Assembly (NCBI GenBank): GCA_039881045.1
Contig: JAYWVB010000046.1
Location: 1 to 64,000 of the forward strand
Reading direction: 5' to 3'
DNA: 64,000 bases
Source of the DNA: Chaetomium olivaceum
Taxonomy: Eukaryota > Ascomycota > Sordariomycetes > Sordariales > Chaetomiaceae
Part shown: piece by piece, positions 10,921-22,701 of the stretch
Layout: the number at the start of each line of letters is the position of its first letter
Position numbering within the stretch: position 1 is the stretch's first letter
Position numbers and translations under genes: made by a program
The notes under the pieces: model-generated
Database searches by the model: none
The model's input: the letters and a program-made list of their open reading frames with translations, nothing else
What the model was told of the DNA's origin: nothing

Positions 10921-13820
10921 TCAGCTCTCCGTCTCCATGAGGTCGACGCCCCACTCCTCATTCTCGATCTGCTCGACCAGCGCGGTAAGCCTAGCACGGG
11001 AGCTCTCTGGGAATTGTACTCGAGCAAGCTGGCTCTGCGTGTGCAGAAGCGGGCCTACTCCCGGAACCAAGAGGCTGAACGTCACCAGAGCTTCAGGTAG
11101 CCTCGCCGCCAGCGGAGCCCTACCAACGGTCCAGTCACCCAAGTCGATCATCGACCGGACCGCTGCGCTGACACCGGCAACGCTCACCCCGGAGAATGCG
11201 GGTGTACCCTGGGTTGGGTCATCTTCTGGAAGCCATCTCTCGCCTTCTAGCGCCAAGTAGCCGAATGAAAGCGACGAGGTCAAGATCTGTGCGTCGAGGG
11301 GCATGATCGCGGGCGCGGCCACCCTCTGCAAGTAAGTCTGCCGCTCTCGTTCTCTCTCCGCTGACATCATATCTCTGACCCTGGATAAGGCGTCTAGTCG
11401 TTTTGCATCGAGGGATCCTATTTACGAGCAGGGTCAGCCAAGCGTGCGCGGAATGGAAGATGGGTTCAACATACTGAGAACTGTGTCTGGCAGCTCGATG
11501 CCAAACCTACTTCCCGGGCCGTCTTGCCAGCGGCGTGAGATGGGGTTCCGGGCTTGCCGTTGCACGACGGAAGAGAGCGTCTTGAACTCCTCCACCATCT
11601 GTAGTTTCCACATCACCCATAGCCACAGCAGTGCGTCGTCGTCGTTGTTCTTGTCGTTGTTGTCGTCGTCGTCGAAAGAACTTGGCGGTTGGGACAACGA
11701 AACCCAGCGCCGCGCTTGCTCCAAGGGCTTTTCCGATCTCTGCCGTACGTATTTATGAGCCAGAACTAGGAACCGAACTAATATATGCAGCTCGATCTTG
11801 CTCGGGATCTGGGCTACTTTGTTCAGCATCACGTCGCGCAGCAGTTGGAATGCATATTTATGATCGTCGGAATCGACTTTCGTCGGGGGCGACGGGACGA
11901 CAGGGTCTTTGAGGGGAACGGGGCCTTTGGAGGGGATAAGGTTTTTTGGGGGAACGGCACGAGCAGAGAGTTTGATGGGCAAAGCGCACCGAGCTTGGTT
12001 GTGTTGCGCATCGAAGAACTTGGTGTGGTGGCATGGGCCCTTGAATGATGGGCATTCACGATTCGACCTCAGCAGCGAACTGGGGGATGTCGACTGGCCA
12101 CTCTCGAACCCATCCCCAGCGGCGTCGTCTAAGAAATGCAGATTGGCCAGCTCTATCTTGCAAGGGGTTGATTCAGCAAAGCCGAGCCTGTCCTCGAGCT
12201 CGAGAGTGATATGCTTGCATTTGTGCTTGCGTTCGGCCGAACAGGGTTCGACAATGCAAAACACCCCCTCGACCGAAGCCGTGCCAACACAAACAGTGAG
12301 GTTTGCAGCCTCCCCGTCTTTGCACAACGCAAGGTTCATCCTTTCGGCGACGAGAACGTACGTGGGGAGCCGGATGTCGATCTCAGCCACGGGGGACTCG
12401 TCTGTAACCGTTTCTGTTTCCGTTTCCGCGTCCGAGGCGTACGGGGTGCTAGGAGCTGGGGTCATAAAGTCCGGAATGAGATCTTCAAGCGGCCAATATT
12501 GTGCGGGATCCCATTCCGTTTCCGTTTCGGTTTCCACTCCCGCGTCCGATGCATACGGGGTGATCGGGGCAGGGGTTACAAAGCCCGGCATGGGCTCTTC
12601 AAGCGGACTATATTGTACCTGGTCCCATTCTTCGTCCGACATGGACTCAACGACCTCGTCAACTCGAATAGCCGCTGGTGGGTACTCGAGGGCGCGATTA
12701 GCATTCGCAGAAGGGCCGGCGGCTGCCCTGTACTCCTCCGAATCGAGAGGCGCTTGGAAGTACTTTCCGTCTTTTAGTATGAGGCCATATCCCACCATAT
12801 TTGAACCCGGGCCGCTTGCACCCTGGGCTGGAACAGTTGCGACCGTCGGCTGGAGCGCACGGGGCTTGCGGTCCTCGTCTGACTCGTTGTCCGCCTCGTA
12901 GGTGTCGTCGCCGGCACCGTCCGTGGCTTGACTCGTAGTACCATCGGGCTCGGGTAGGTTCATTGGCGATTTTCCGCAAGTGTTATTCATGAACCGCTTC
13001 GCTACAGCGTTCAAGGCTCCCTCGGCAGTTCCAGAAGTTCCAGGCGGGCGACTGGGTTGTTCCGCTGACGCCGGGACTGGGGGTGCATTTTCCGTGGGTG
13101 GTTGAATGGTCCGAAAATCGACTTCTAAGACTGCACGCCGTAGTCTCCCGTTTTCTTCAATTTTTTCCAGCGTTTTCCCGTGTTTCGCTATCTCGGCCAG
13201 TATGGTATCGAGAAGCAGATCTGCGTTTAGTTGCCTTTGGTGTCTGGTGTCAGTCCGCCGCACCTCCACTGTAGTTGTGATGAAAAGAGCCTTACCATGA
13301 CTCGGAGGCATTGATCGAGGCGAGCGTGAGCGCCATGTGAAGTTGTTGTTGGGCATGTTCAACATCACGAACCATGCCACTGATCTGATCTTTGCTCAGG
13401 ATGAAACCGCATGCATGCTGGCCTCGGCGGGTCCGATTAGATGCTTTGACTGAAATGCTTGTAGACATCAGGTCAAATCGGTTAATCAGATCGCCTGCAT
13501 CGTTTCTCACCCTTTCGACTTTGGCGTTGATGAAGTCGACAAAAGGGCGTTGCTCCCTGTCGTCTTCGACGACAAGAGTGCGGATGTTAGGGTGCCTGTT
13601 GACAGTGGTCTCGAGAACTGTTTGAATCTGTGTAGCCAAGTTATTAGATGTGGCGGAGCTCATGATTAAGAACCTGCCAACATACGCAAGCAATCCCGCG
13701 CAGACCGTCCCTGTATTTCTGGCATTCCCCAGGTGCGTCGTTGACCACAAGGTGGATGTCGTTGATCTTGAGAACGAAGTCCCAAAGTGTGATAACGCTG
13801 GCAGCCGTTTCAGGGGCCAT
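10921..13820 (-). CDS. hypothetical protein, possible STAND/Het-type amino-terminal helical domain
   Basis: Minus-strand exons 13820-13686, 13627-13296, 13234-11475 and 11417-10921 give exactly 908 codons (907 aa), with no frame break. The start has a good context (ATCATGGCC). The first ~200 residues (MAPETAASVITLWDFVLKI, then VNDAPGECQKY and two long helical stretches) resemble the fungal amino-terminal signalling domains found on NACHT/STAND proteins; that is a weak pattern match. The middle is disordered, acidic, Pro/Glu/Thr-rich and holds a 38-residue tandem duplication. A Cys-rich patch (VFCIVEPCSAERKHKCKH) follows, then a helical domain (DDHKYAFQLLRDVMLNKVAQIPSKIEL). No P-loop NTPase motif is seen, so it is not a complete STAND protein. 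Function unknown. Confidence 0.75.
12428..12630 (-). repeat. 114-bp in-frame tandem duplication in the hypothetical gene
   Basis: Two copies offset by 114 bp (38 codons), each encoding a YxPLEE/D..PxFxTPAPxTPYASDA-ETETE block. The copies differ by several substitutions, so the duplication is not recent. It is in frame. Confidence 0.85.
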
Positions 13821-15045
13821 GATGTCGACGAACTCACAATTCCGGGTGTAGACTTGAAATCGCTGTCAGGTCGACCGTCAAAGCTAGAGGTAGGCGATCA
13901 AGTTCGATGGTAGCCTGATCCTGCAGCTGAGCAGCGGGCCCCGGCCATTGTTTCTATAGGCTTTACGACGTTGGCATGCCGATGTATATATTTGCTCGTT
14001 ATGGTGCGTGAGCCGCACGGTGTTGGCCTGCATGTCTGCCTTTCGGTTGCCTTGTCTGCAGTACACGCTCGGTTGACCAGTGAGGGTTGCAGCTCACGCA
14101 ATGCCACCCCTCCCAGCTGTAAGAGAGTCATAAAAACATCCAACAAGCCTCGACGTTGGTTTTTAGCAGCGTTATATATGGTTATATCGTCCAGGAAAAG
14201 CACGGGAAGTTCACGAATCAGGGCGTGACTCATAGGACTCGATATGAGTCAGATATAAACATGCAGGTGGGCAGTCCGCTGGCAGCTTCAACCGCGGCAG
14301 TATACTGGAAACCCAACCCCCCAAAGCATTCTCGGGTTCCGCAATTCCTTACTGCGAGGGTCCGATGGAAAGAACTGTGTGGTGTATTCTAACTACTAGT
14401 AAGAACAAACCTACCATCCCGTGTGTTTGCTAGTATTCGTCAAACTCTGGCTTTCCCATGCGCCCAAGACTAGTTCCGTACAAAGTGTGATACATGTGCC
14501 GCCGCCCAGCCAACTCTTACAAAACAAAAAGCGCGGTCGTGAGACCACTTCCCCAGATGATGTTCCGTATGTACCCCAGTCCTCCATAACCTTCGTGATG
14601 CCCATTCGTAACCTTCGTAAACTCGTACGCGACCCGAAATCTCAACTGGTTCGAGGAGGGAAAAGGGGAAATGAAAAGGGGAAAAACGAAAAAGAAAACA
14701 AACACAGCGCATGAAGTAAAAGCACCAAAACCAGCCTCCGTAACCTCTTCCCAAAGAAAAAAAAAAAGCACATTCTAAGCCCAGAAACCCCCATCGCCCA
14801 GCCTGATTCACCTCCCAACCCCATCATCCCTTCCCTGCCCACCTTCCAACACCGACTCTCCATCACCTCCCACCATAAACCGTCACCTCCCACCCGACGC
14901 CCTACCTACATCTCCCTCACAACCCCCCCTCCACATATCACCTCCTCACAGCCCCCCCACTAAGGTAAATCCAACCCCCCCCCGCAGCAGAACAACCCCC
15001 CTCCCTCAGAGCCTCACTCAAAGCCTCACTCAAAAAACCCTCGCC
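13821..15045. other. intergenic, no gene recognised
   Basis: About 1.2 kb without a supportable gene. From 14640 to 15040 the plus strand is A- and then C-rich with few G, giving Phe/Pro-rich artefact ORFs. It probably includes the 3' UTR of the small Cys-rich gene and the promoter of the large hypothetical gene. Confidence 0.5.
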
Positions 15046-15246
15046 TCATCTCCGCTCATAAACCTGGTACACCCCCGCCCCCGCACCAATGGGTCTGCAA
15101 TCCTCACACGGCTCCCCCAGGGAAATGGTCTGCCAGATGTGGCGCTCGCCACAGGGGTTCTGGATGAGGGAGGCCGGGGCACAGAAGGCGGCGAAGGAGA
15201 GGGAGGTGTGCTTGCACGTGTGCTGGTGGGCGTAGTAGCGGCACAT
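15046..15246 (-). CDS. small Cys/His-rich protein (66 aa), fungal conserved type
   Basis: Single exon, 66 residues: MCRYYAHQHTCKH start, then FCAPASLIQNPCGERHIWQT and a closing CEDC. Six Cys plus several His in spaced pairs suggest zinc binding. Short proteins starting MC-x8-C-x-H are common in Sordariomycetes without an assigned function; this rests on memory. The same amino-terminal spacing occurs in the gene at 28872-29451. The ATG is followed closely by the conserved cysteines, which supports the start. Confidence 0.65.
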   Translation of the reverse strand: MCRYYAHQHTCKHTSLSFAAFCAPASLIQNPCGERHIWQTISLGEPCEDCRPIGAGAGVYQVYERR

Positions 15247-18200
15247 TGTTCTCTTTTTTATTCTTTCTTCTTCTCTTTTTTCTTCTGGTTTGTTTGTTGA
15301 GTGCGTAGTGTTGAGTGTGCAAATAACGCTTGAGTATGTAGGTAGCGTTGATATGGTGTTGGTGTTGGTGCTGGGATTGGTGGTGTTGGCTTGGCTGGCT
15401 TGTGAAAGGGGTTTGGATGACGAGTTTGGTAATGGTCTAGTGATGGTGTATTGGTCTCACTATCAGAGAGAAAGGGTGAAGATGTGGATTGTTGAACAAG
15501 AGTGGGTTCTTGAGAGAGAAAAGATGGTTGAAGGCTCCCGAAGGAATAACCAGAGCAGGCAGCAATCTGTCTGTTGGCTTGGATCAAATGTCGGCTCAGA
15601 TCAAAAGAACACTCGGTCAACTGGCCACTTGAATGAGATACTAACCCCGTGCTGACTGGAGGCTCACGGGCGAGGCTGACTCTTATACCACGCGGCAGTC
15701 GATTACTCACAAATCACAAAACAAAAAAAAAAAAGAGGTGGCCATAACTATCTGCAGACGCAAAATGGTTGCAGCTGAAGTCGAACGACACTCAGTCTCG
15801 CCTTACCTGTGCAGCGCAGATCCGTATTCCAGCTGCTGGCTCGTTGCGTATAAATCTGACATGCCCGGCACCTACTCGACAGCTCAGCTCTCGACTGCAT
15901 GGCGATGGTTACTGCAGAACCGGTGCAGCCTCACACCACCACCCTCCATCTCGGGCGACACGCGGGGCCGGCGGGCTCAGCGGGCCGAGTCAAGTTTTGC
16001 GGGTGACCAATCTCCCGTGACACGGAGGGTGAGAGCACAGGTGAGCCCGGCTCCTTGGTGATGCTATTTATGACAGCACCCACCCGCACGCTACTGGTAA
16101 CCTACCACGAATCGGAGGGTGAGAGTCGGAGCAAAGATACGACGGCGATATTGCACCGCGGAGCAGCCCGGTGCGTCCCGACTCGTGAGAGGTACGATTT
16201 CGCGAAACCGAGCGACTCAAAGAGTCGAAATGTGCCCCAGAGGTGCATCCACAAACTCTCTCAACTTCACTCATCGCTGGTCAAATTCCGAGCTAGGAAT
16301 GCGACACTGTGAGAGAGCAACAGCCGGGTTGTTGTGAGCTGTGCAACCAGCCCAATCATCCAGCCTGCATGGACCCCAACGCGAAGAGATGGGCTTGCCA
16401 AGGACGGGCTCCCAGGATACCGAAACAGCGCGGTGCTCTTATAGGGCTGCAGGGTGAGAGCAGATGACGCTGTGTAACGGGCATGGTGGCCATCCTTGTG
16501 ATCGGGCCGCGTGGACTGGACGACTGGGTCAGTTGTCGGCCATTCCTTTTGGGGGTTTGGTTTGAAGCGCAGAGTTGTAGTTGTGAAAAATACGGGTGTG
16601 GGTCGTGTTGAGCATGGGCTTTCGATAAGGTGCTTGTGCAAGTATTCCGGAAGTATTTCGTAATTTCGCTCGCTTGGGATGAGGCTGTTGAGGCTGCTGG
16701 GGCTGTCGAGCGGCTGATGAGGCAGACGGATATCGGTCCCCTTTTCAGACGAACCGGGGCGATCGGTTTGGATTGGATTGGACTTTTGTCGGTGTCGGTG
16801 GCAACTTGCAAGCTTCAGGGGATCTCGGACTCGCCTCACCGCCAGTTCGTTTCTGTTTGTTTCGAGAGCACGGAAACGGCAGGCCGCGCGGGGCTGTCAT
16901 GGTCGAGCGGTCACCATCCGGGCTGTTGTGTAAAAATCGACACGCTGCGAGGTCTGTTGTGGGAGGGTGGCCGCATGTTGAAGACCAGGCGCGAGCGATG
17001 CGTCGCCCCGGTCATGGTGGGATGTGGGTTGTGGGCTGTGGGATGGATGCAGGTGGTGTGTGGTTGATGCTGGCACCAATTGGGGGTCGTTTGAGCCATG
17101 TGCAGGCCATTTGCAGGCCATGTGCAGGCCATTCCATTGCAGGCCATCTGCGCAGAAATGCGATGGCTGGGAAACTGGAAACACTTGGTGGCCGGGTTGC
17201 CGGGGTTTTTGATGAGCCCTCTCGGCCTTGTGGCGCTGAACAAGGGTTCGAATCGGGCAGGGTTCCAGGGTTCAGCGATCCGGCAACAACTTCCAGGGCA
17301 GTTGGCGCTGGGATGAACCTGAACTGAATTCGGTGTTCGTGGGTATTATTCCAAGTTCTTTTCCATTATTCTTATCCAGCCTTAGGTAAGCACCTCAGCC
17401 AGAGCTCTCTTGAGCTGTCCTTTCCCGATTTGAATGCTTTGCCTTGACCTCGGTACCGATGCACCCCGGGCCTCATCGAGGTGAGGGGCCTTGGAAGTTG
17501 GGGGCCAGCACCTCTTCCTTCATCGATCCATTCCTTGAACTGAACTCGGATTTTCTTTTCAACAGCCACTCCCACTTCTGTGCCTCTCTCAACTCCAGAC
17601 AAAACCGGCGCGTGCCGAAACACGTGCGGGTCCCCGGATTCACTAACGCCATGCATCGCGCCTGATGCGTCTCGCGCGTCTCGATTGTTCGTCCTGGCCA
17701 GGCTGCCCTGTTCGAGCCCTGTTCGAGCCCTGCTTCATTGCAACCATTGCAACCACTGCAACCATTTGCAACTCCAATCGTCGGCGCTGTCCCCGCCCGA
17801 ATGGAGCCGTGGGGCTCTCCCACCATGCCGAGTGATTGAGGGTGGTGGACAACTCACCTTGCAGCGCGCCATCTGCAAGTCCTCCAACGGCTTCCATTCG
17901 TTTTCAAATCATCCAGGCCAGGATCACCCACGACCCCCCGTCACCACTCTCTTTTGTCTATCCTATGACATTGTCGCTCCTTTTCCGATCCAGACCCCCA
18001 GCGTGCCATACTCGAATCAGGTCGTCGACGGCGAGCTGCACTTCTTGCTTGCCTTGCCTTGCATTGTGCGTCTGCGTCATCCGATGCACTAGGCTGGCCG
18101 CCGAGTCGGGTCGTTGTTGATTTGTCCAAATCGTCAAGAGCATCGTCAAAGCCTTTCTTTCTCAGGCCGAATCCAGGCCAGCGGATCCACTGGCACTGCC

Positions 18201-19539
18201 TTTACTCGTTCATGCATGAGACCTTCGCTGTGCCCTGCTTCTGCTACGGATGCTGCTTTCGCTGTTTCTGATTCTGCTTCTGCTTTTTGTTTCTGATTCT
18301 GCCGCTGCTACTGCTGCTGCTGCTTCTCTCGCACGCTCTCGCACGTCCCCCAAGACATCTCCAAATCTGGAATTCCCCCCTCTCCCCAGCTCAGCCCGAA
18401 TCTTGACCTTGTTTACTTTCCCTGGTCCCCTCAAAACCCCCCGGCACCACGGCATCAAGGGCACCCTACTATCGAGATCTCGCTCCGAACCCGGCTCCGG
18501 GCATAACCCGCACCGCCAATTCCGCCAATTGACCCACTCGTCGCCTCGAAATCGGCTTCAGGCCTGCGGTCAGACGCCCTGTCGCAGCTCCCGAACTCCC
18601 GTGCTCCACCGCCGCGCACATCTCCCAGCCCCCAGGGCAGCATAGCTTGGCCTCACCGATTCCACTGCGACAGATCCGAATCTGCTGCGTTTCCCCTAAA
18701 AAGAAGTGCAGCACCCCCGGTCGAGCATTGTCCAAGTCTCCAGGTGGTCCCGACCGACCACGCGCGTTGCCGGCGTTTTTTCCAGAACGTCTCGTGTTCT
18801 GAGCTGCAGAAACCCGGGGGAGGAAGAGGGTGCTCGTTTCATCTCATCCCGGGCAGTAAACACCAACCACGCTGTTCACCCACCCACTCACTCCTTCACC
18901 AACCGCTGCCGCCTCTCACTCAAGTCGCTCGTTCGCTCGCCCACACGCCCGCTCGCACCACGAGGTCGCCGCCATGCCCTGCGTCACCATCCGCGCGCCC
19001 ACCTCAAACTCCGAGCCTCAACTCTCCTTCGGGTCCTCATTTTATTAGTTCACCCGTGTCCTCCGCGGCCGCTGATTCGCCATTGACTCGCCTTCTACCC
19101 TGTACAAATTCGCCGCTTCAACGTCACTTCTTTCGCTGTATCATATTGGTCAGTACTCCTCCAATGGCTCGAGTCGTCCGCCCTGTTCCCATATTCTGAT
19201 GCCTGGACTGCAGTCTTGTGTAATCACAACGGCACAAAACACCCTGTCGAGAGGCCCGAGCCGGGGACCGTTGAAGCCCAAGACGCACACAGGCCTCATT
19301 TTTCGGCCGCCGTGTCCCTCGCTCATTTGACGGCGCTGATGTAGCAGGCGAGGATACCGACCGACATTCATTCGTTCAAGTTGCGTTTGCGCGGGGGTGG
19401 AAATTGAGTTTGTTGCGCACGGTGAAGTTGGTCGATCCGCGGCATCCCTGGTCATCCCCATCCCGATTCCTCCGCCGTCCTCTGCTTCATCCGGCACCAC
19501 CACGCGACAGTCCGGACCGCCCTCTGGCCTGGTGTCTTC
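15247..19539. other. 4.3-kb gene-poor interval; probably includes the leader of the 14-3-3-like gene
   Basis: Many ORFs of 60-190 codons lie on both strands, but none shows conserved-looking composition or splice-consistent extension. The last ~1.5 kb (about 18000-19500) is pyrimidine-rich (CTG/CTT runs at 18230-18330), as in long fungal promoters and leaders. Contains a 10-bp repeat cluster at 17100 and TTGCAACCA repeats at about 17737-17772. A long non-coding RNA or 5' UTR introns are possible but not demonstrable. Confidence 0.45.
17098..17150. repeat. interspersed 10-bp repeat TGCAGGCCAT
   Basis: Four copies of GCAGGCCAT follow GAGCCATG within 53 bp, the last after a short ATTCCAT insertion. 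A small minisatellite or clustered protein-binding site; non-coding. Confidence 0.8.
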
Positions 19540-20463
19540 ATGGCTTCCTCGGAGATCGATCAGAAATTCCTTGGGAAGCTGGCCAAGGCAGTCGAGCAAG
19601 ACAATCCCCTCTTGGCGTCTGTCCTGTTCAGGATCCTGGGGCTTTCCATCAACCTCTCCGCGCAGCTGATCAAGGCACGGAAGCAGCGCCGGCAAGATGC
19701 CGCTCAAGCAGCATCCAGTTTGGATCTAACCTACCATATCGTGTGGCTATCGCGCGAAGGGCTGGTTTTGCTCCAACAATACGTTTTGCCCATGGTCGGG
19801 AATTATGTCGAGCTCAAAGTACTGGCGTACAAGCTGCGTGCTTCGTTTTACCACATCTTTGTGCTCTTCCACAACTCACCGCCCGTCCCCGCCATGGGCG
19901 CCAACACCCCGGAAACCTCGTCAACAACCGCACCGGGCTCAACAGCACGCGTCGACAAGGGAAAGGGGGTCGCGAGGGACGACCAAGACGGGAATACGTC
20001 CAAGGGCGGGCCGGTTGGTCCTCCACCGGGTTTCGGGCCCACACCGCCAACAGCGTTCCTCATGAGGCCCGGCGACTACCTCCCAGAAGCGCACCAATAT
20101 TTCCGAGAGGCCGTCCACCTTGCTGACGAGTTATTATGGGGTTCCCATTCGTTACGGCTGTCCGTCAAGACCGAGTACGCGGCCTTCCTGTACGAGTGCG
20201 TCCACGACGTCGAGAGCAGCCGGCAGATCGCAAAGGAGACCATCGCGGAGGTCTACGAGGCCACCGAAGGCATCGACAACGACATGTTCAACGATGCGTG
20301 CGAGCTGGTGACGGTGTTGGGGAAGATGATGAAGCGCGGGCTGGGGTCCTCCAACACGACCCTGCGAAGCAAAGCGCACGGGTCGAGCACCGGGACACAG
20401 GGGACACAGGGGACGCCGCGGACGGAACAGGCCGAGGCCGGCGCACCGCCGGGCATGATATGA
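19540..20463 (+). CDS. divergent 14-3-3-domain protein
   Basis: Intronless, 307 aa. The first ~110 residues are helical (FLGKLAKAVEQDNPLLASVL, then YHIVWLSREGLVLLQQYV and VELKVLAYKLRASFYHIF). A disordered Pro/Gly/Thr linker spans about 115-170. The carboxyl half, from GDYLPEAHQYFREAVHLADELL through LRLSVKTEYAAFLYECVHDVESSRQIAKETI, follows the 14-3-3 helix 6-8 pattern (AA.LA...L..THP.RLGL.LN.SVFYYEI..). 14-3-3 proteins bind phosphoserine motifs; whether this divergent one keeps the Lys/Arg/Tyr triad cannot be judged here. The two halves of the fold are separated by the linker, unlike canonical BMH/14-3-3. Ends with a GTQGTQGTP repeat. The ATG at 19540 begins MASSEIDQKF. Confidence 0.75.
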   Translation: MASSEIDQKFLGKLAKAVEQDNPLLASVLFRILGLSINLSAQLIKARKQRRQDAAQAASSLDLTYHIVWLSREGLVLLQQYVLPMVGNYVELKVLAYKLRASFYHIFVLFHNSPPVPAMGANTPETSSTTAPGSTARVDKGKGVARDDQDGNTSKGGPVGPPPGFGPTPPTAFLMRPGDYLPEAHQYFREAVHLADELLWGSHSLRLSVKTEYAAFLYECVHDVESSRQIAKETIAEVYEATEGIDNDMFNDACELVTVLGKMMKRGLGSSNTTLRSKAHGSSTGTQGTQGTPRTEQAEAGAPPGMI

Positions 20464-21188
20464 CATAGTTTCCGGCCGCCGATCCAACCACCAACCTAAT
20501 CCTCCCGACTCCACCAACAACGCCTAGACCAGTAATACCTCATCTCGAACCGACCATTACATACAGCCCCAACCCGCATAATCACCATCCTCCACGCCCA
20601 CCCGCACCACACTCACCAGGCAGAGTCGTTCCGTCCTCCTCCGACATCGACACGATTATATATCCACCTATTCATCTACTCCCCCACCGCCTCTCCGCAC
20701 GGCAGCATTGTCCTCGAACCCTTTTTATTCCAGGCACACTCCAATGCTTGGGTCTTGTATATACCCACCACTACCACCATCACCACCCACACGGCCAACC
20801 CACCGTGTCGTGTCCCCGTCTTGTCATTTAATGTTTTGCATATTCTCTCCGTTTCCGGGAGTGCCATATCCTGCCTTCTTCATCTCCGAGGACCATTTCT
20901 TCGTTTCTCTTTTTTCAATGATACCCGGAACGTCAATAGCAAGGCGACGGTGTCTTTTCTGCCTGGCTTGGGTTGTCTGTATGTATGTACTTGTGGTTAT
21001 TTTAAACAAGCTTCGAGAGAGCGGAGCTTTTTGAGAAGGGGGGGAGGGAAGGGGGGCTCAGGGGCTTGTGTGTGTAAACGGGCATATTATAGTCACGGTT
21101 TTTTTTTCTCATTTAATTTACGAACTCCAAGCGTCATGGAATATTCCTCGTTATTGACCCTCCCTCCACCATACCTCACTACATCGGC
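20464..21188. other. intergenic between convergent genes
   Basis: 3' flank of the 14-3-3-like gene and of the membrane-protein gene. TATGTATGTA at about 20979 resembles fungal polyadenylation efficiency elements. No gene seen. Confidence 0.5.
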
Positions 21189-21725
21189 TTATCCGGAACC
21201 CCCGTGCTGGTTGGTAACAGTCCTCCTCAGCTCCAGGTCCGCCAGCTCAACATCGTTGACGCCCTCGGGCTTGTCCGGTGCCCCGTTCCTCGCCCGCGAC
21301 ACAAACCGCCAGGCCTTAGCCAGCCTGGCGTTGGCTGGCCGCGTGGTTTCGGCGCGGTTTTCGGTATGGCCTTCGGCGTGGCCTTCGGTGTGACCTTCGA
21401 CATGCTGGGCCATCTCCATCTGCCGAACCAGCTCAGCGCGTGCTTGCCTTGCTTGCCTCCTTCTAGCCCTAAACTGATCCCTCTGACACAGCACGAACAA
21501 AACGCAGAACCACAAGAGGAGGAGTAAGAAGAGGATCGTTATTATGCCGACAATGACCGAAAGTGCTATCTCGTCAGAGGGAATAAAGGGGTCGTCACGG
21601 GTGTCAAGGCGGTGGTGGCCGGCGTTTGGCTGTTCCTCTGGGGTCGGTAGCGCCGATGCTGCTCCTACCGTGAACATCACCACCGTCGGGGCCATGAGTT
21701 TGATGTTGGTTGACATCATGACCAT
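21189..21725 (-). CDS. hypothetical single-pass membrane protein with signal peptide
   Basis: Intronless, 178 aa. Amino end MVMMSTNIKLMAPTVVMFTVGAAS is a likely signal peptide, followed by a short Pro/Glu ectodomain (~30 aa). One transmembrane helix (LSVIVGIITILFLLLLLWFCVLFVL, written in two parts: LSVIVGIITILF and LLLLLWFCVLFVL) comes next. The cytosolic tail of ~95 aa is Arg/Glu-rich with a HTEGHAEGHTENRAE repeat. Met3, Met4 and Met10 are alternative starts. Topology suggests a small plasma-membrane or ER protein; no family recognised. Confidence 0.65.
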   Translation of the reverse strand: MVMMSTNIKLMAPTVVMFTVGAASALPTPEEQPNAGHHRLDTRDDPFIPSDEIALSVIVGIITILFLLLLLWFCVLFVLCQRDQFRARRRQARQARAELVRQMEMAQHVEGHTEGHAEGHTENRAETTRPANARLAKAWRFVSRARNGAPDKPEGVNDVELADLELRRTVTNQHGGSG

Positions 21726-22701
21726 AACTGGGGAAAATCTGTTCTGGTTGGGTTGGTGAATGGTATGTGCGAGTGAGCTTTCGGAAGTGGGTGTAGTAGT
21801 TTGGCAGTGTTTATTTATTTACCTTAGGCACAAGAACATATATCGACAGTAGGCCAAGAGACAAAGAAAGCACACAGTATCCACACCATGTTTTGACACA
21901 ACCGCCAAAACAAACAAAGTGTTTGTTTAGGGACAAAGAGTCGGGAAGAAAGTAAGGAGAATCTGTCGCTACAGTTCCTAACCCAAACACACAGATGATG
22001 GAACCCACCCTTCCTCTCCCGCCAGCCGTCATTCTAGGGCTGGGGCTGTTGCCGCTGATACAACGCCAAACCCTACCTAGGTACTGTTGAAGTCCTAAGA
22101 GTGAAGCGCCCTCGTTTGTCACATGGCCATTCTTGCGACTCGCGTAATAATAATCTCACTGGCAGTTGTTGCACAAGCTTCACTGTCATGGTCGTTACCG
22201 CAAACATTTATCATTCCACAAATCTAGCCACGGCTATTGAGAGCGATGTCGAGACCGAAGCTCTAAAAAAACATTCCCTATGATGCCCCCCCCCCCCAGT
22301 TCCCGATAACAACTGGAAGGAGACCAACAGAATGACAACAATCGTCAGACGAAGACCATTGTAAGCTTCTCCATCTCTCCACCGTTCAAATTAATTCTCC
22401 TACCACCCTTTCCATTCACGGTTGTAACTGGGTTGCACACGCTGATACCCTTGCATAAAAAACAAATCCCCCTCGTCCGTATGGTGCACATCTCGCCCCA
22501 ACCACGCCATCACCGAAGTATGTCAAATAAAAAATGCCACCAGTAACCAAATACTTTGCTGCTAAACGAAACACCAACCCCGCAACCTAACCTCGAGGGT
22601 AAGACGGACACCCTGTTTCTGCACGTATACCAGCCAAGAACATCCATCACTGACTCTCCATCCATCGGCGTTTCCATCCCCCGAGCAATACAACTACTAT
22701 C
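21726..22701. other. intergenic, no gene recognised
   Basis: No coding signal. Holds a perfect TACCTAGGTA palindrome at 22074-22083 and a C-run at 22287-22297. Confidence 0.5.
22074..22083. promoter_or_regulatory. palindromic motif TACCTAGGTA (copy 1)
   Basis: Perfect 10-bp palindrome, one of three in the window; see finding. Confidence 0.4.

Noticed and set aside
17235..17275. GGGTTCGAATC tRNA-like T-arm
   Set aside because: No matching acceptor stem, D-arm or anticodon arm upstream; the same holds for similar strings near 48245 and 62695.
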